From assembly GCA_963931255.1 (NCBI GenBank), contig OZ006972.1, positions 1,426,001 through 1,490,000 of the forward strand: a stretch of 64,000 nt of DNA, read 5' to 3'. The notes beneath the pieces were generated by a model. It was not told where the DNA came from and did no database searches. It saw only the letters and a list, made by a program, of their open reading frames with translations. Every line of letters begins with the position of its first letter. The stretch's first letter is position 1. This document shows, one piece after another, positions 35,142-44,666 of the stretch. This DNA is from CALUVN01 sp944323595. GTDB lineage: Bacteria > Cyanobacteriota > Vampirovibrionia > Gastranaerophilales > Gastranaerophilaceae. Position numbers and translations under genes: made by a program.

Positions 35142-36732
35142 CTTTTATATACTGTGGAAAATCGACAGCTCCTTTTTCTGCATCAAAAATAGTTAATGCA
35201 ACTTCTGTTTTGTTGTTTTTCGATATAAAAAATTTTTTAAATTGTTCTTCTGTATCGTTAGTTGGTCTTGTAAACAGAGACTTTAATTTATTATATCCAT
35301 TTGCTGCATACATGTTTGGCTCTAAAGTATTAAGACTTGTATCTGTTGAAAAACATATTTTTATGTTTTCTTCATTTAAATAATCACAATATTTTTCTTT
35401 TAGTTTTTCTACATCACCATCGTTGTCTGTGACAACAACCGTATTAAGTTTTAACGCTTTTGCGATTTCAAGAAATCTCTTAAATGCTAAAGATGAAACA
35501 GCTATTATATCTGTACCTTCTTCTATTGGCAACTTATCGTATGCATCATAATATGCTTTTTGGACAATTAATTCATCAGATGGCCCTTCTACCAAAATAC
35601 TTTTAGTTGCAAGGATCATTCGCAAAGTATCATAACCAGACAATTTTTTAAAATATTTATATGTGTCTGGGGATAAATCACCAATTTTAAAACTTTTATT
35701 CTTGTTTAATAGAATTAATTTATCAATACCGGTTTTATTTGCGATAAAAGAACTGTGAGTGCTGATAAGCAATTGTTTACCAGCACATGCTTTAGAAATA
35801 ACACTTACTAATTTATTTAAATTTGAAAAAGACAAACTTGTTTCAGGTTCTTCAATCATAATTATATCTGATTGTTCAAGCTTTTCTTTTAATGCCAATT
35901 TTATTTTTACAGAATTTTGTTCCCCTTTGCCGATAAATTTAAAAGGGATATTATCAAAATATAATGATAATATAGAATCCCAAGAATTCTTCGCAGATAT
36001 GTCAATTGAAATTTGGACATTTTTATCTGATATGGGTGTTCCTGTACTTTTAAAATCATCATTAATATTTTTAATTTTTTCATCGCTTGTGAATTCTTCT
36101 TTTAATTGTCGATATTTTAAAGCAAGTAATGATTTTTGAGTATCATCTAAATAATCTCCAACTAGTTCAGCTATGTATTTATCTGGTCCTTGTATATAAC
36201 GATGCTCAACATTTCCAATTAGATGAGATCTTACAGGTAATTCTAAAAATCTAAATGTATTACTTGCAAAACTATACCATTCAACTTTATAGTATTCTAT
36301 GGGAATTTCTTTTACTTTTTCCGGTTCAATTATATATTTTTCGTACTCTTTTTGAAAATCACTGTCAAAACATATTCTTAAAGAGACACCCGCACAATCT
36401 TCTTTTAATGAATTTATGCTTCCCTTAAAATCTCCGCTAATATTGTCAGTAAAGTATATCTCAATAAGTATTTCAGGCAGTTTTGCGGTTTTTGCATTCT
36501 CTTGCAAATCCTTCAAGTACAAATCCCTTGCATTTAAATTAAAAAGATATGGCGTAAGTTCTTGTACAATCATTCTACCATTGAGCTTTTGTGTAAGCCC
36601 AAGATTTATAGCCTCAAAAAGAGTTGTTTTACCAGCCTCATTATTCCCAACTATTATGTTAATATCAGGGTTTAGTTGAAGACTAAAATTCTCAAATTGT
36701 TTGTAATTTTTTATTATAATTTTTTTTATCAT
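35125..36732 (-). CDS. gajA: Gabija system endonuclease GajA (OLD family ATPase-TOPRIM)
   Basis: A 535-aa protein with an ABC-type ATPase and a TOPRIM nuclease. Walker A is GNNEAGKTT (29-37), the signature-like GKGEQNSVKIKLAL is near 268, Walker B IIMIEEPETSL is 290-300, and ISTHSSFI follows. TOPRIM residues are E382 (LVEGPSDE) and the acidic triad DNDGD (436-440). The arrangement and the following UvrD-like gene make this Gabija, in which GajA nicks or cuts phage DNA when ATP and dNTP levels fall. Its start overlaps the end of the upstream AAA/DUF4143 gene by four bases. Confidence 0.9.
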   Translation of the reverse strand: MIKKIIIKNYKQFENFSLQLNPDINIIVGNNEAGKTTLFEAINLGLTQKLNGRMIVQELTPYLFNLNARDLYLKDLQENAKTAKLPEILIEIYFTDNISGDFKGSINSLKEDCAGVSLRICFDSDFQKEYEKYIIEPEKVKEIPIEYYKVEWYSFASNTFRFLELPVRSHLIGNVEHRYIQGPDKYIAELVGDYLDDTQKSLLALKYRQLKEEFTSDEKIKNINDDFKSTGTPISDKNVQISIDISAKNSWDSILSLYFDNIPFKFIGKGEQNSVKIKLALKEKLEQSDIIMIEEPETSLSFSNLNKLVSVISKACAGKQLLISTHSSFIANKTGIDKLILLNKNKSFKIGDLSPDTYKYFKKLSGYDTLRMILATKSILVEGPSDELIVQKAYYDAYDKLPIEEGTDIIAVSSLAFKRFLEIAKALKLNTVVVTDNDGDVEKLKEKYCDYLNEENIKICFSTDTSLNTLEPNMYAANGYNKLKSLFTRPTNDTEEQFKKFFISKNNKTEVALTIFDAEKGAVDFPQYIKDAIKK

Positions 36733-38045
36733 AATTCCTCTTTAATTATTTCTATTGCATACATTGGAATATCTATAAGACTATTTGTTTTCTTATAATC
36801 TGCCATTGATGTTCTTATTGCATAATTGGGTTTAAATTTTTCCATATAAACCTTCAAACTTTTAGCTTGTAAGTTTCTTTCCGCCTTTACTTCAACAGGA
36901 ACAACATCAGATTTTATTTGGATAACAAAGTCAATTTCAGCCCTGCTGGTGTCATTAGACCAATAAAAAACTGGTAAATCTTTAATTGTCTTAAATTGTT
37001 GTAAAACATATTGTTCGGCTATAGCTCCTTTAAATTCTTCAAATATACGATTACCATCAATAATCGTATTTGCTTGTAAATCTGTCATTGCACCTAATAG
37101 ACCAACATCCAGCACAAATAACTTAAATGAGTTGAAATCTTCATAAGCAGTAATTGGTAAATCAGGTTTTGTAATTTTATTTACTCTGTATACTAAGCCA
37201 CTATTAATTAACCAAGACAAAGCAGCTTCAAAATCTCTTGCACGAGCTCCTTCCTTTGCTGCTCCATATATAAATTTCTTATTTTCCTTACTTAACTGTG
37301 CTGGAATAGATTTCCATAATAACCTTATTTTTGCAACTGTATTAGTTGGGATATGTTTTGTGAAATCTTCTTCATAAGCACAAAGAATTTCTTTTTGTAG
37401 ATTTCTAACACTTTCAAAATCTTTGTTTTCAACAAAATCTTGTACAATTTCAGGCATTCCTCCAACATAACAATATTGTTTTAAGAGTTTTTCATACTTA
37501 TTATTAAATAGTTTTATTGTCTTAAAATCTTTTTTATTTAAAAGTTCAATAAACCTTTCTTCTCCCATTGCTAATAAAAATTCTTCAAAACTTAAAGGGA
37601 AAAGATTCATAAATGAAACCTTACCAACAGGGAAACCCGTCCCTTCATGACAAGCAACACCTAACAAGCTTCCTGCGACTATAATATCGTATTGAGGAGC
37701 ATTTTCTCTAAAATACTTAAGTGAAGTTAAGGCTCTTGGGCACTCTTGAATTTCATCAAAGATTATCAAAGTATTTTCCGCATTAATTTTTGTCTTTGTT
37801 GCAAGACCTATATCCATAATTAAACGTTCAGTATCATAGTCGACATCAAAAATCTCTCTGCTTTTTACATCTACATCAAAGTTAATATATGCAACTTGCT
37901 CATAATACTTTTTCCCAAATTCCTGCATTAACCAAGTTTTACCAACTTGCCTTGCGCCTTGTATAACCAAAGGTTTATGATTTTTTTTGTTTTTCCAATT
38001 AATCAGATGTTTTAGTGCGTATCTTTGCATGCTTAAATCCCTCAT
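36729..38045 (-). CDS. AAA_14/DUF4143 ATPase
   Basis: A 438-aa protein of the widespread AAA_14-DUF4143 family. Walker A is GARQVGKTW (30-38), Walker B LIIFDEIQECP (about 93-103), and AGSLLG follows in a sensor position. The C-terminal DUF4143 part contains AEIDFVIQIKSDVVPVEVKAE, a PD-(D/E)XK-like nuclease motif. Proteins of this type are common in gut bacteria and archaea and have no firmly established role. The four-base overlap with gajA suggests cotranscription, so it may be an accessory gene of this Gabija operon. The start codon could also be the ATG five codons later. Confidence 0.85.
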   Translation of the reverse strand: MRDLSMQRYALKHLINWKNKKNHKPLVIQGARQVGKTWLMQEFGKKYYEQVAYINFDVDVKSREIFDVDYDTERLIMDIGLATKTKINAENTLIIFDEIQECPRALTSLKYFRENAPQYDIIVAGSLLGVACHEGTGFPVGKVSFMNLFPLSFEEFLLAMGEERFIELLNKKDFKTIKLFNNKYEKLLKQYCYVGGMPEIVQDFVENKDFESVRNLQKEILCAYEEDFTKHIPTNTVAKIRLLWKSIPAQLSKENKKFIYGAAKEGARARDFEAALSWLINSGLVYRVNKITKPDLPITAYEDFNSFKLFVLDVGLLGAMTDLQANTIIDGNRIFEEFKGAIAEQYVLQQFKTIKDLPVFYWSNDTSRAEIDFVIQIKSDVVPVEVKAERNLQAKSLKVYMEKFKPNYAIRTSMADYKKTNSLIDIPMYAIEIIKEEL

Positions 38046-38071
38046 TATAACATAAATATTCTAACACAAAC

Positions 38072-38156
38072 TGTACATTTTTTACAGCACTTTTGTTGTA
38101 TAATTACACATTTTTTACACGACTTTTAGATTTTATTTACACATTTTTGACAGAAC
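38072..38156 (+). repeat. Transposon end: three direct repeats at 33-bp spacing
   Basis: TGTACATTTTTTACAGCACTTT (from 38072), TTACACATTTTTTACACGACTT (from 38105) and TTACACATTTTTGACAGAAC (from 38137) share a core ACATTTTT(T)(A/G)CA. Core starts at 38075, 38108 and 38141 give two intervals of exactly 33 bp. This is the layout of TnsB/MuA-binding sites, and the outer TGTACA is a common tip of Tn7-like ends. The element therefore extends to the right of 38072. The opposite end was not found by eye. Confidence 0.7.
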
Positions 38157-38923
38157 CTTAAATCATTAATAATGTAATTTTCTAGTCCTAGTTGCTGTTT
38201 TACCTTATAAAAATCTTTTCTAATTCTTCGTTTCAGGATTTCTTTTTTATTTTCATCACCTGTTAAAAGACTGTTTAAGGGCTGTTTTGTTATAATCATT
38301 TTCTCAACCAATGGTAAAAGATAAGGATAACGATTCTTTAAAACCCGAAATAATTGCTTCTGTTGTTTATTTGATAGTATTTGGACTTCTCTTTTTGATA
38401 TATTTTTCACTCTTTTGACTTCAAAACAACAAGTTTTATCAATAAAACCTTCTTTTTGAAAGTGTTTAATTATTTGATTAAGTAATGTCAAAACATTTTT
38501 TATTCTTCTCTCTGTTATCCCATTTTCTTTCATGCTCAATTTAAACTGTTCAATATCTTGTATTGTTATATCTTTTAATTTGTATTTCTTAAAATATGGA
38601 AATATTTGAGAATTAATAAATGATTTATAAGTTTTTTTAGACCAAGACGATAGTTTACAATTTTTTATTTCCATAAATAAATTTATGGCATCAATTAAAG
38701 TTATATCGGAATTTTGGGACAAAATATTTTTATCAATTATTTTAAATGTTTCTTCTTTTTGTATTATTCCGACATATTCAAATTCGTTTTTGAATTTTTG
38801 AATATTATCAGACTGATCTAAAAAATTTCTAACTGTATCAATCTCAAGTCCTGTAAACATAACAATATCTTCAAGAGTAAATGTTTTGAGTCTTTTGGCT
38901 ATTTTTAAAATTTTATCAGTCAT
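38126..38923 (-). CDS. Tyrosine-recombinase-like protein truncated at the transposon end
   Basis: A 265-aa protein beginning with a winged-helix-like region (residues about 12-62). A SAM-like core-binding domain of integrases follows (about 78-170; TYKSFINSQIFPYFKKYKLKDITIQDIEQF). The catalytic part is short: only NDLR (253-256), corresponding to the HxLR box, is left, and from residue 257 onwards the sequence is transposon end repeat. No Tyr nucleophile is present. It follows the TnsC-like gene with a four-base overlap and may be a DNA-binding accessory of the transposon rather than a recombinase. It cannot be catalytic as read. Confidence 0.7.
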   Translation of the reverse strand: MTDKILKIAKRLKTFTLEDIVMFTGLEIDTVRNFLDQSDNIQKFKNEFEYVGIIQKEETFKIIDKNILSQNSDITLIDAINLFMEIKNCKLSSWSKKTYKSFINSQIFPYFKKYKLKDITIQDIEQFKLSMKENGITERRIKNVLTLLNQIIKHFQKEGFIDKTCCFEVKRVKNISKREVQILSNKQQKQLFRVLKNRYPYLLPLVEKMIITKQPLNSLLTGDENKKEILKRRIRKDFYKVKQQLGLENYIINDLRFCQKCVNKI

Positions 38924-39603
38924 CTAAAAACCTCCTGAATTATATTTTTATCAATCAATTTTATTCCATTTACTAGAGCTATATTTTCTAATGTGTTAAT
39001 CATTTCAACAATCTTTCTAAAGCTTTTTGCTTTTTGATGAATAACGCTTATTACTTCTTTTGTCATATCAACTTCTGAAATTTCGTCTACAATTTGCTTT
39101 ATATCTGAATATTCAAATTCTGTATATTGATAAATCTCTGAAATTCTATCAAATAAATGTGTATGCTTTTTTAACTTGTGTTTAGCTAAACTCATTCCAA
39201 CCAGAACAATTGGAATTCCAGTCTCATCGTGCAAGTCTCTTAATGTTTCTATTGTCTTAAAGTCACTTAAAAGATAATCAATTTCATCTACTATAATCAT
39301 TTGAGGCTTATTTTTTAGCACATTTACACATTGTCTAAAAATATCAGCCGTAAAAAATCTTGGGATTTCGTCGAGCTCTTTTACAAGTTCTTCCAAAAAC
39401 CATTTTGTAGTCATTTTATTGGTTGCTCTGATATAAATTGAATCAAATTGAAAAGATAAATACAAAGCTGTTTTTGTTTTGCCTAATCCTGCATTACCAT
39501 ATACCAAACCGATTTTTGTAATATTTTCCGGTTTATTTTTTAAATCTTGAACCAGGTTTATAAATCCTTTAACATTCTTAGTCTGTACAAATTTTGGTTT
39601 CAT
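38920..39603 (-). CDS. Transposon AAA ATPase (TnsC/MuB-like target regulator)
   Basis: A 227-aa AAA+ ATPase from ATG 39603. Walker A is GNAGLGKT (36-43), Walker B QMIIVDEIDYL (about 101-111), and GMSLAKHKL is sensor-like. The DRISEIYQYTEF block is common in TnsC/IstB/MuB target-selection ATPases. Such proteins form filaments on target DNA and recruit the DDE transposase. Start 39603 is chosen because AAGGAG lies 10 bases before it; the longer frame to 39672 overlaps the transposase gene more deeply and is not conserved in style. It overlaps the transposase 3' end by 26 bases. Confidence 0.85.
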   Translation of the reverse strand: MKPKFVQTKNVKGFINLVQDLKNKPENITKIGLVYGNAGLGKTKTALYLSFQFDSIYIRATNKMTTKWFLEELVKELDEIPRFFTADIFRQCVNVLKNKPQMIIVDEIDYLLSDFKTIETLRDLHDETGIPIVLVGMSLAKHKLKKHTHLFDRISEIYQYTEFEYSDIKQIVDEISEVDMTKEVISVIHQKAKSFRKIVEMINTLENIALVNGIKLIDKNIIQEVFR

Positions 39604-41560
39604 ATTCCAAATACTCCTTAGATGTCTTATAGCTTGCAAGCCAAGCTCTATCATCATTACAAGTGCACCCATATTTCATCAGATATTCATATTTTTCTCT
39701 GCTAGTTCTAAATAATGGTTTAACTTTTGGATTATACTTTTGAGGTTTTTCTTTTTTGATTTCGGCTTTTGAAATCATTGGTGAAGGTAAATATTCTTCT
39801 TTATCTTCAATTTGACATTCAAGGATTTCCAAATCCTCAATATTTAAAAATTCCTTACACGCTTTTATAGTCTTATTTTTAAGCTGCTTTTGCTTTTGTA
39901 TTTTTTGTTTGTAGTCTTCAATATCCTTAATTTCACCTGTATAATGAGCAAGTGGGTGTGTCAAAGTAATTCTATCCGCTCGGCATAAAAATTTATCCGT
40001 AATTGTACAAACATTTATGTAGCTCAAATCAAACAAACTGTATTTTATTATTACTTTCTGTCTTATTCCGTACAAAGCATCATTAAAATACCAACTGTTC
40101 AAAAATCGTATTCCCTGACTTGAAATTGTTTTTATTTCTTGAGCCAACATCAAGGCATCTAATTCTTTTTCGTTTATTGTATCTTTATTAATACCATTAA
40201 GCATTTCTTGGATAGTTTTCGATTTGTCATTCGGACAGGGCAGAGAATTTTTATACAAAAGCCAACTGTTTATCATCTGAATTGTCTGTTGAATTGTGGG
40301 GATAAGTTCTGTATGGATTTCAGAGTGGAATTTTTCGTTTCTTCTTAATCTTGCCGGTTTGTTTTCTATGTTTGTTCCGATATAACTTGGTAGCAGCTTT
40401 TCAAAACTTTCCTGCATTTCAAGAAAGAATCTTTCAATAACTTTAGTCCTTGCATTATATGGGTTTGCAAAAATTGTTGTTATTCCAAGTTTTTCATAAA
40501 TTCCTTTTAACCCTATTTCACAGAATGCAGGACTACCCATAAAATATTTACCCCTGAAGGCTCTGCCATTGTCTAAATAAACAAATTTTGGTATTTTACC
40601 TAAATTTAAAATTGCGTTGCGAAGTGCTGAAGCAATATTTTGAGTATTCTCTTCAAGCATAATTTCATAACCTACTAATGCAGTTGATTTCCAATCTAGA
40701 AAACCGATTAAAGTCGCTCTACAAGGTTTGCCGGTAAAAGGATTAATTACTTGAAAATTTAATCGTTTGCCATCAGCTACTAAAATTTCTCCGACTTCTA
40801 TTTTTGAAGTATCTCTTTTAATATGAGGAATAACCTGCTCTTTTAGAACTTTTTCGCCATCACGTAAAAGAGTCCATCTGTCAAAATAATTTGACTTATA
40901 CCAATTAGCAAATCTTCTAAATGTCACAGGAGCAGGGATATATTCTCTATTGTGCATTTTTAGGACATATTGGGTAAGTGAGATTGCTTTTCCTATACTG
41001 AATTTATTAGGATTAAGTAAAAATTTTAGAAAAATTTGTTTTTCATATTCATCAAGTTTAGTTCTTGAATAATCCTCATAATGATACCCTGGAATTAAAA
41101 GCTCATAATTTTTACTGTTGCCTAAAACTCTTTTCCATCTTTGAAGGGTGCCTATTGAGACTTTTCCAATTTTTGCGTAAATTTCGGGATAAAGAGTATT
41201 AGAATTGTAAGCACTTAAAAAATCTGAATCAAATTGTTTTTTGCCTGCCTGAAGTTTTCTTTGATTTTTCCATAAATTAACCAAGTCAAACCTTGCAAGG
41301 GCAATTATTTTTGCTTTATCCGGTTTATGAAAATCAGCTATAATCGGCAATTGTTTTATTGGCGGGATTGAAACAAGTTTAGAATAATATTTTTCTTGTA
41401 AATCCTCTTCTATACTCGATAAAAGAATTTCAAAACTTTTTCCGCCTTTAACTGTAACTTCTCTGGTAATATATTTACACTTTGACAACCTGATTGCACG
41501 AGCACTTACACATTTGAGTTCTGCTAATTCTTGAATTGTAATATATTTTTCATTATCCAT
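39578..41560 (-). CDS. Mu/TnsB-type DDE transposase
   Basis: A 660-aa transposase. The N-terminus has a helix-turn-helix (YITIQELAELKCVSARAIRLSK) like MuA, then helical DNA-binding regions (100-230) and the rve catalytic core. Catalytic acids are D263 (LVADGK), D330 (VYLDNGRAF) and E376 (RTKVIERFF). The Mu-type C-terminal beta-barrel follows (about 490-560). It cuts and joins element ends. The AAA gene and the truncated recombinase-like gene follow in one operon reading toward the 38.07-kb end. Confidence 0.9.
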   Translation of the reverse strand: MDNEKYITIQELAELKCVSARAIRLSKCKYITREVTVKGGKSFEILLSSIEEDLQEKYYSKLVSIPPIKQLPIIADFHKPDKAKIIALARFDLVNLWKNQRKLQAGKKQFDSDFLSAYNSNTLYPEIYAKIGKVSIGTLQRWKRVLGNSKNYELLIPGYHYEDYSRTKLDEYEKQIFLKFLLNPNKFSIGKAISLTQYVLKMHNREYIPAPVTFRRFANWYKSNYFDRWTLLRDGEKVLKEQVIPHIKRDTSKIEVGEILVADGKRLNFQVINPFTGKPCRATLIGFLDWKSTALVGYEIMLEENTQNIASALRNAILNLGKIPKFVYLDNGRAFRGKYFMGSPAFCEIGLKGIYEKLGITTIFANPYNARTKVIERFFLEMQESFEKLLPSYIGTNIENKPARLRRNEKFHSEIHTELIPTIQQTIQMINSWLLYKNSLPCPNDKSKTIQEMLNGINKDTINEKELDALMLAQEIKTISSQGIRFLNSWYFNDALYGIRQKVIIKYSLFDLSYINVCTITDKFLCRADRITLTHPLAHYTGEIKDIEDYKQKIQKQKQLKNKTIKACKEFLNIEDLEILECQIEDKEEYLPSPMISKAEIKKEKPQKYNPKVKPLFRTSREKYEYLMKYGCTCNDDRAWLASYKTSKEYLEYETKICTD

Positions 41561-41636
41561 ACCACAATTAATGACTCTTAACTCGGAAAATTGGAACTGC
41601 TTCTAACTTGTTTCGTATCATTTAGACATAATAAAT

Positions 41637-44600
41637 TTATTTTCTATATTTATAAGGTGTCATTAAAATATCTCGTGGTATAGTTTCTTCATTAAAACCT
41701 GGTGGTGCTACGACTATACTGTATCCCTTGTCATAATTAATTCTTTTAGTTACAAAACCTTCTTTCTTTAAAAACCTATTTATTAAATGTGCAATTGTTG
41801 AATTACAATCATCTTCTACTAATTTTTTATGTCTGTCAACTCCAAGTATATGAGCTATTTCAAAAATTTCTATCCATTGATTATTTTCTAATATAATATT
41901 CTTAATTTTTTTTACATTATATTCAAGAGCATTTTCATTACAAGTAGTGCTTGGTGCTTTAACTTGTTGTTCATTTTTAGCCTGTTTCCAATTTTTATCC
42001 AACTCTATATTTTTTATATCTTCATTAAATATGTTTAAAGTTTTATAAAATTCTACAACTTTTTCATCTGTCATAACTTTTGCCGGATTAAAATTTCGCA
42101 AATATAGCCCATTTAAGGTTTTAATTCGACTTAATGCGACATATGCTTGACCTTTTTCAAAAATTCTCGTGCAATCAACAACAAGTTTATCTAATGACAT
42201 CCCTTGAGATTTATGAATTGTTATTCCATAGGCTAATCTTAATGGAAATTGTCGTCGTACGGCAATCAATTTCTCATTATTATAAAATTCAAAGTCGTGT
42301 TTTGTAATTTTTGCAAATTGACCATTATCAAATTTTACTAGAACATAATCATTATTAATTTCTCTCACTTCTCCACAAGAACCATTTATTAAACCTTTTT
42401 CAAAATCCAAGTTAATTAAAAGCATTACCCTCGCACCTATTTTTAAGGATATACTTTTTTCTGCACTACAAACAATATCAATTCTTTTTAGAATACTTTC
42501 CTCTCTGGAGTTTGTAGGAGTGTATACTACTTTTTCACCCTTATAAACACCATCTACTGCAAATAATTTAAATTCTTCTGCATTTATCTTGCTAAATTTT
42601 AAATTATTATAGTTATCTGCTTCGAAATTAGTTGCAAAAATATGTAAAACATTTTGAGTATCTTCTTTCTCTTTGAATTCTCTTGTTTTTAATAAACTAA
42701 TATCCGCTTTTGTTAAAGAATTTGTACGCATATTAGACAGTGCTGTTATCAAATTTTCTTCATTTTGTCTATAATTTTTTGTTAATAAAACAGTATATAA
42801 ATCTAAATCATTCCACAAACTTGATTCAAAACAATATTTCTGTTTACTATTTTCATTTTTTTCAACAGGAGGTAATTGAAAAAAATCACCAATAAATATT
42901 ACCTGAATACCACCAAATGATTTATCATTGTCTCTTATTTGTTTTAATACCGCATCTATATATTCAAATGTTTTAATATCTAACATTGATATTTCATCAA
43001 TAGCTAAAATTTTACATTTTTGTATTTGATTTTTAACAGAAGTTTTTTGCAAAATTTTTTCTACAGTTTGCTCAATTGGTCTATTACAAATTCCTACACC
43101 AGCCCAGGAGTGTATAGTTTGTCCTTTTACATTTACTGCTGCAATTCCTGTTGTACTTGTAATAACTAATTTAGGTATTTTTTCTTTTAATTTTGATAAA
43201 ATATAACTTTTTCCTGTCCCTGCATGCCCTGTAATAAATACATTTTTATTTTGTTTAATTAAATATAGGACTCTTAATATGTTTTCATCATCATTCGGTT
43301 CAAGAGTATTATTTGTTCTAATCTTTTCAACAACAGAATCTATTTTATGTTCATATTTAGGGTTGATTTTTAAAATTGATTTACCAAAACTAATTTTAGT
43401 AGTAACTAACATTTCATTTTTAATTAATTCATTAATTTCAGACGTAATATATGTAAGGGGTAATTGCTTAAATAAGCCATAATATTTTGAATTTATAGAA
43501 GCATGATTGTGCACATTTTCTTTTAATCCATTGCTACCTTTTAAAATCTTTGCAATACCACTACAACCATATTTTCCACTAAATTCTCTAATACATGCTA
43601 AAATAGCTTGTTTTATGTATTCATTCTTACTAACATTATTACTGCTAACTTCCTTAAATTGCATTACTTTAAAATCTGTACTGCATAATTTATTTATCAA
43701 ATCAAGATAAATTAAATCTTTTCTATTAAATTCTTTTTCTAAAAATTTCTCAATAAATTCTTGTGTAAGAATATTATCATTAGAGTTTGATAACAAAAAT
43801 TCCTTAATATTTTCTAAATAATTGTATAATAAAGAAAAGGAACTCTGCTTCCCTTTATTATATTCTATTCTCCCCCTTGTTTTTATACGCTTTATAATGC
43901 CAGTAATAATTTGCCTTACGCGTTCTCTTGATATTTCAAATTTATTACCAATTACTTCTAACGTTAATATCTCATTATTAACTAATCCGTATCTTGATTT
44001 AAAAATTTCATTATTTCTATAGTTATGAAAATTATTATATTGATTATTTAAAATTAGTAATAAATATTTTTTTATATTAGTATCACTATCAATGTCTTCT
44101 TTTAATATATTTGAATCTGAATAATCAGATAATAACTTTTCTTCATCAATTTCTATATCAGTATATTCTTTTAAAACATTAATAATTTCTTTTATTGTAA
44201 TTTTACCTATATTTTTTCCGGTCTTTAATTTTTCTAAATCACATTTTTTTAATTTTTCAATCGTATCAATTCCCAATCTTAATAGACAATTTAAGGTTCT
44301 TCTTGAAATATTTGCACTTAAAAGTGAATTTTCGTCATATTTTTCTATTTGGTCAGAATTATAGAGTACATATTCTATTTCTTTATTGTCAGATGTTAAT
44401 ATTTTGAATTTTATAGGTTCTTCTTTTTTCTTTAAATTTATATCTCCTGTAGGTGTTACCCAGCTTCTAGATGTAAAATCCTTTAAACATTTATAAGCTT
44501 CAAGAATATAGCAATTCCTTTTCCCATATACACCGCCTGTTTTTATATTAATATGTGTTTCTACACAAGTTCCGGCGATATTTTCCATTTGATTAATTTT

Positions 44601-44666
44601 TTCTTCATAAGATAAATTAACATTTTTATTAATTTCTAATATTTTTAATGCAATTTCTTTATCCAC
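41637..44666 (-). CDS. Fusion of RNAP-alpha-CTD-like and sigma-region-4-like domains with a PIF1 helicase
   Basis: A 1009-aa protein with an unusual domain order. Residues 104-168 resemble the helix-hairpin-helix C-terminal domain of RNA polymerase alpha (LLRLGIDTIEKLKKCDLEKL...IGKITIKEI). Residues 234-262 resemble sigma-70 region 4 (TLEVIGNKFEISRERVRQI). About 350-436 is a winged-helix segment (GCSGIAKILKG...LPLTYITSEINELIKNEML) like RQC domains. Residues 460-870 are a PIF1/RecD-like helicase: Walker A GHAGTGKS (480-487), Walker B ILAIDEIS, motif III GDFFQLPP, GITIHKSQGMSL, and ALSRI. About 915-1000 is another winged helix. Its role is unknown; the helicase half is active-looking. It lies 77 bases from the transposase. 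Confidence 0.82.
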   Translation of the reverse strand: MDKEIALKILEINKNVNLSYEEKINQMENIAGTCVETHINIKTGGVYGKRNCYILEAYKCLKDFTSRSWVTPTGDINLKKKEEPIKFKILTSDNKEIEYVLYNSDQIEKYDENSLLSANISRRTLNCLLRLGIDTIEKLKKCDLEKLKTGKNIGKITIKEIINVLKEYTDIEIDEEKLLSDYSDSNILKEDIDSDTNIKKYLLLILNNQYNNFHNYRNNEIFKSRYGLVNNEILTLEVIGNKFEISRERVRQIITGIIKRIKTRGRIEYNKGKQSSFSLLYNYLENIKEFLLSNSNDNILTQEFIEKFLEKEFNRKDLIYLDLINKLCSTDFKVMQFKEVSSNNVSKNEYIKQAILACIREFSGKYGCSGIAKILKGSNGLKENVHNHASINSKYYGLFKQLPLTYITSEINELIKNEMLVTTKISFGKSILKINPKYEHKIDSVVEKIRTNNTLEPNDDENILRVLYLIKQNKNVFITGHAGTGKSYILSKLKEKIPKLVITSTTGIAAVNVKGQTIHSWAGVGICNRPIEQTVEKILQKTSVKNQIQKCKILAIDEISMLDIKTFEYIDAVLKQIRDNDKSFGGIQVIFIGDFFQLPPVEKNENSKQKYCFESSLWNDLDLYTVLLTKNYRQNEENLITALSNMRTNSLTKADISLLKTREFKEKEDTQNVLHIFATNFEADNYNNLKFSKINAEEFKLFAVDGVYKGEKVVYTPTNSREESILKRIDIVCSAEKSISLKIGARVMLLINLDFEKGLINGSCGEVREINNDYVLVKFDNGQFAKITKHDFEFYNNEKLIAVRRQFPLRLAYGITIHKSQGMSLDKLVVDCTRIFEKGQAYVALSRIKTLNGLYLRNFNPAKVMTDEKVVEFYKTLNIFNEDIKNIELDKNWKQAKNEQQVKAPSTTCNENALEYNVKKIKNIILENNQWIEIFEIAHILGVDRHKKLVEDDCNSTIAHLINRFLKKEGFVTKRINYDKGYSIVVAPPGFNEETIPRDILMTPYKYRK

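Noticed and set aside
38072..38156. CRISPR array
   Set aside because: Three degenerate AT-rich repeats at 33-bp period with no uniform spacers and no cas genes; they fit transposase-binding sites better.
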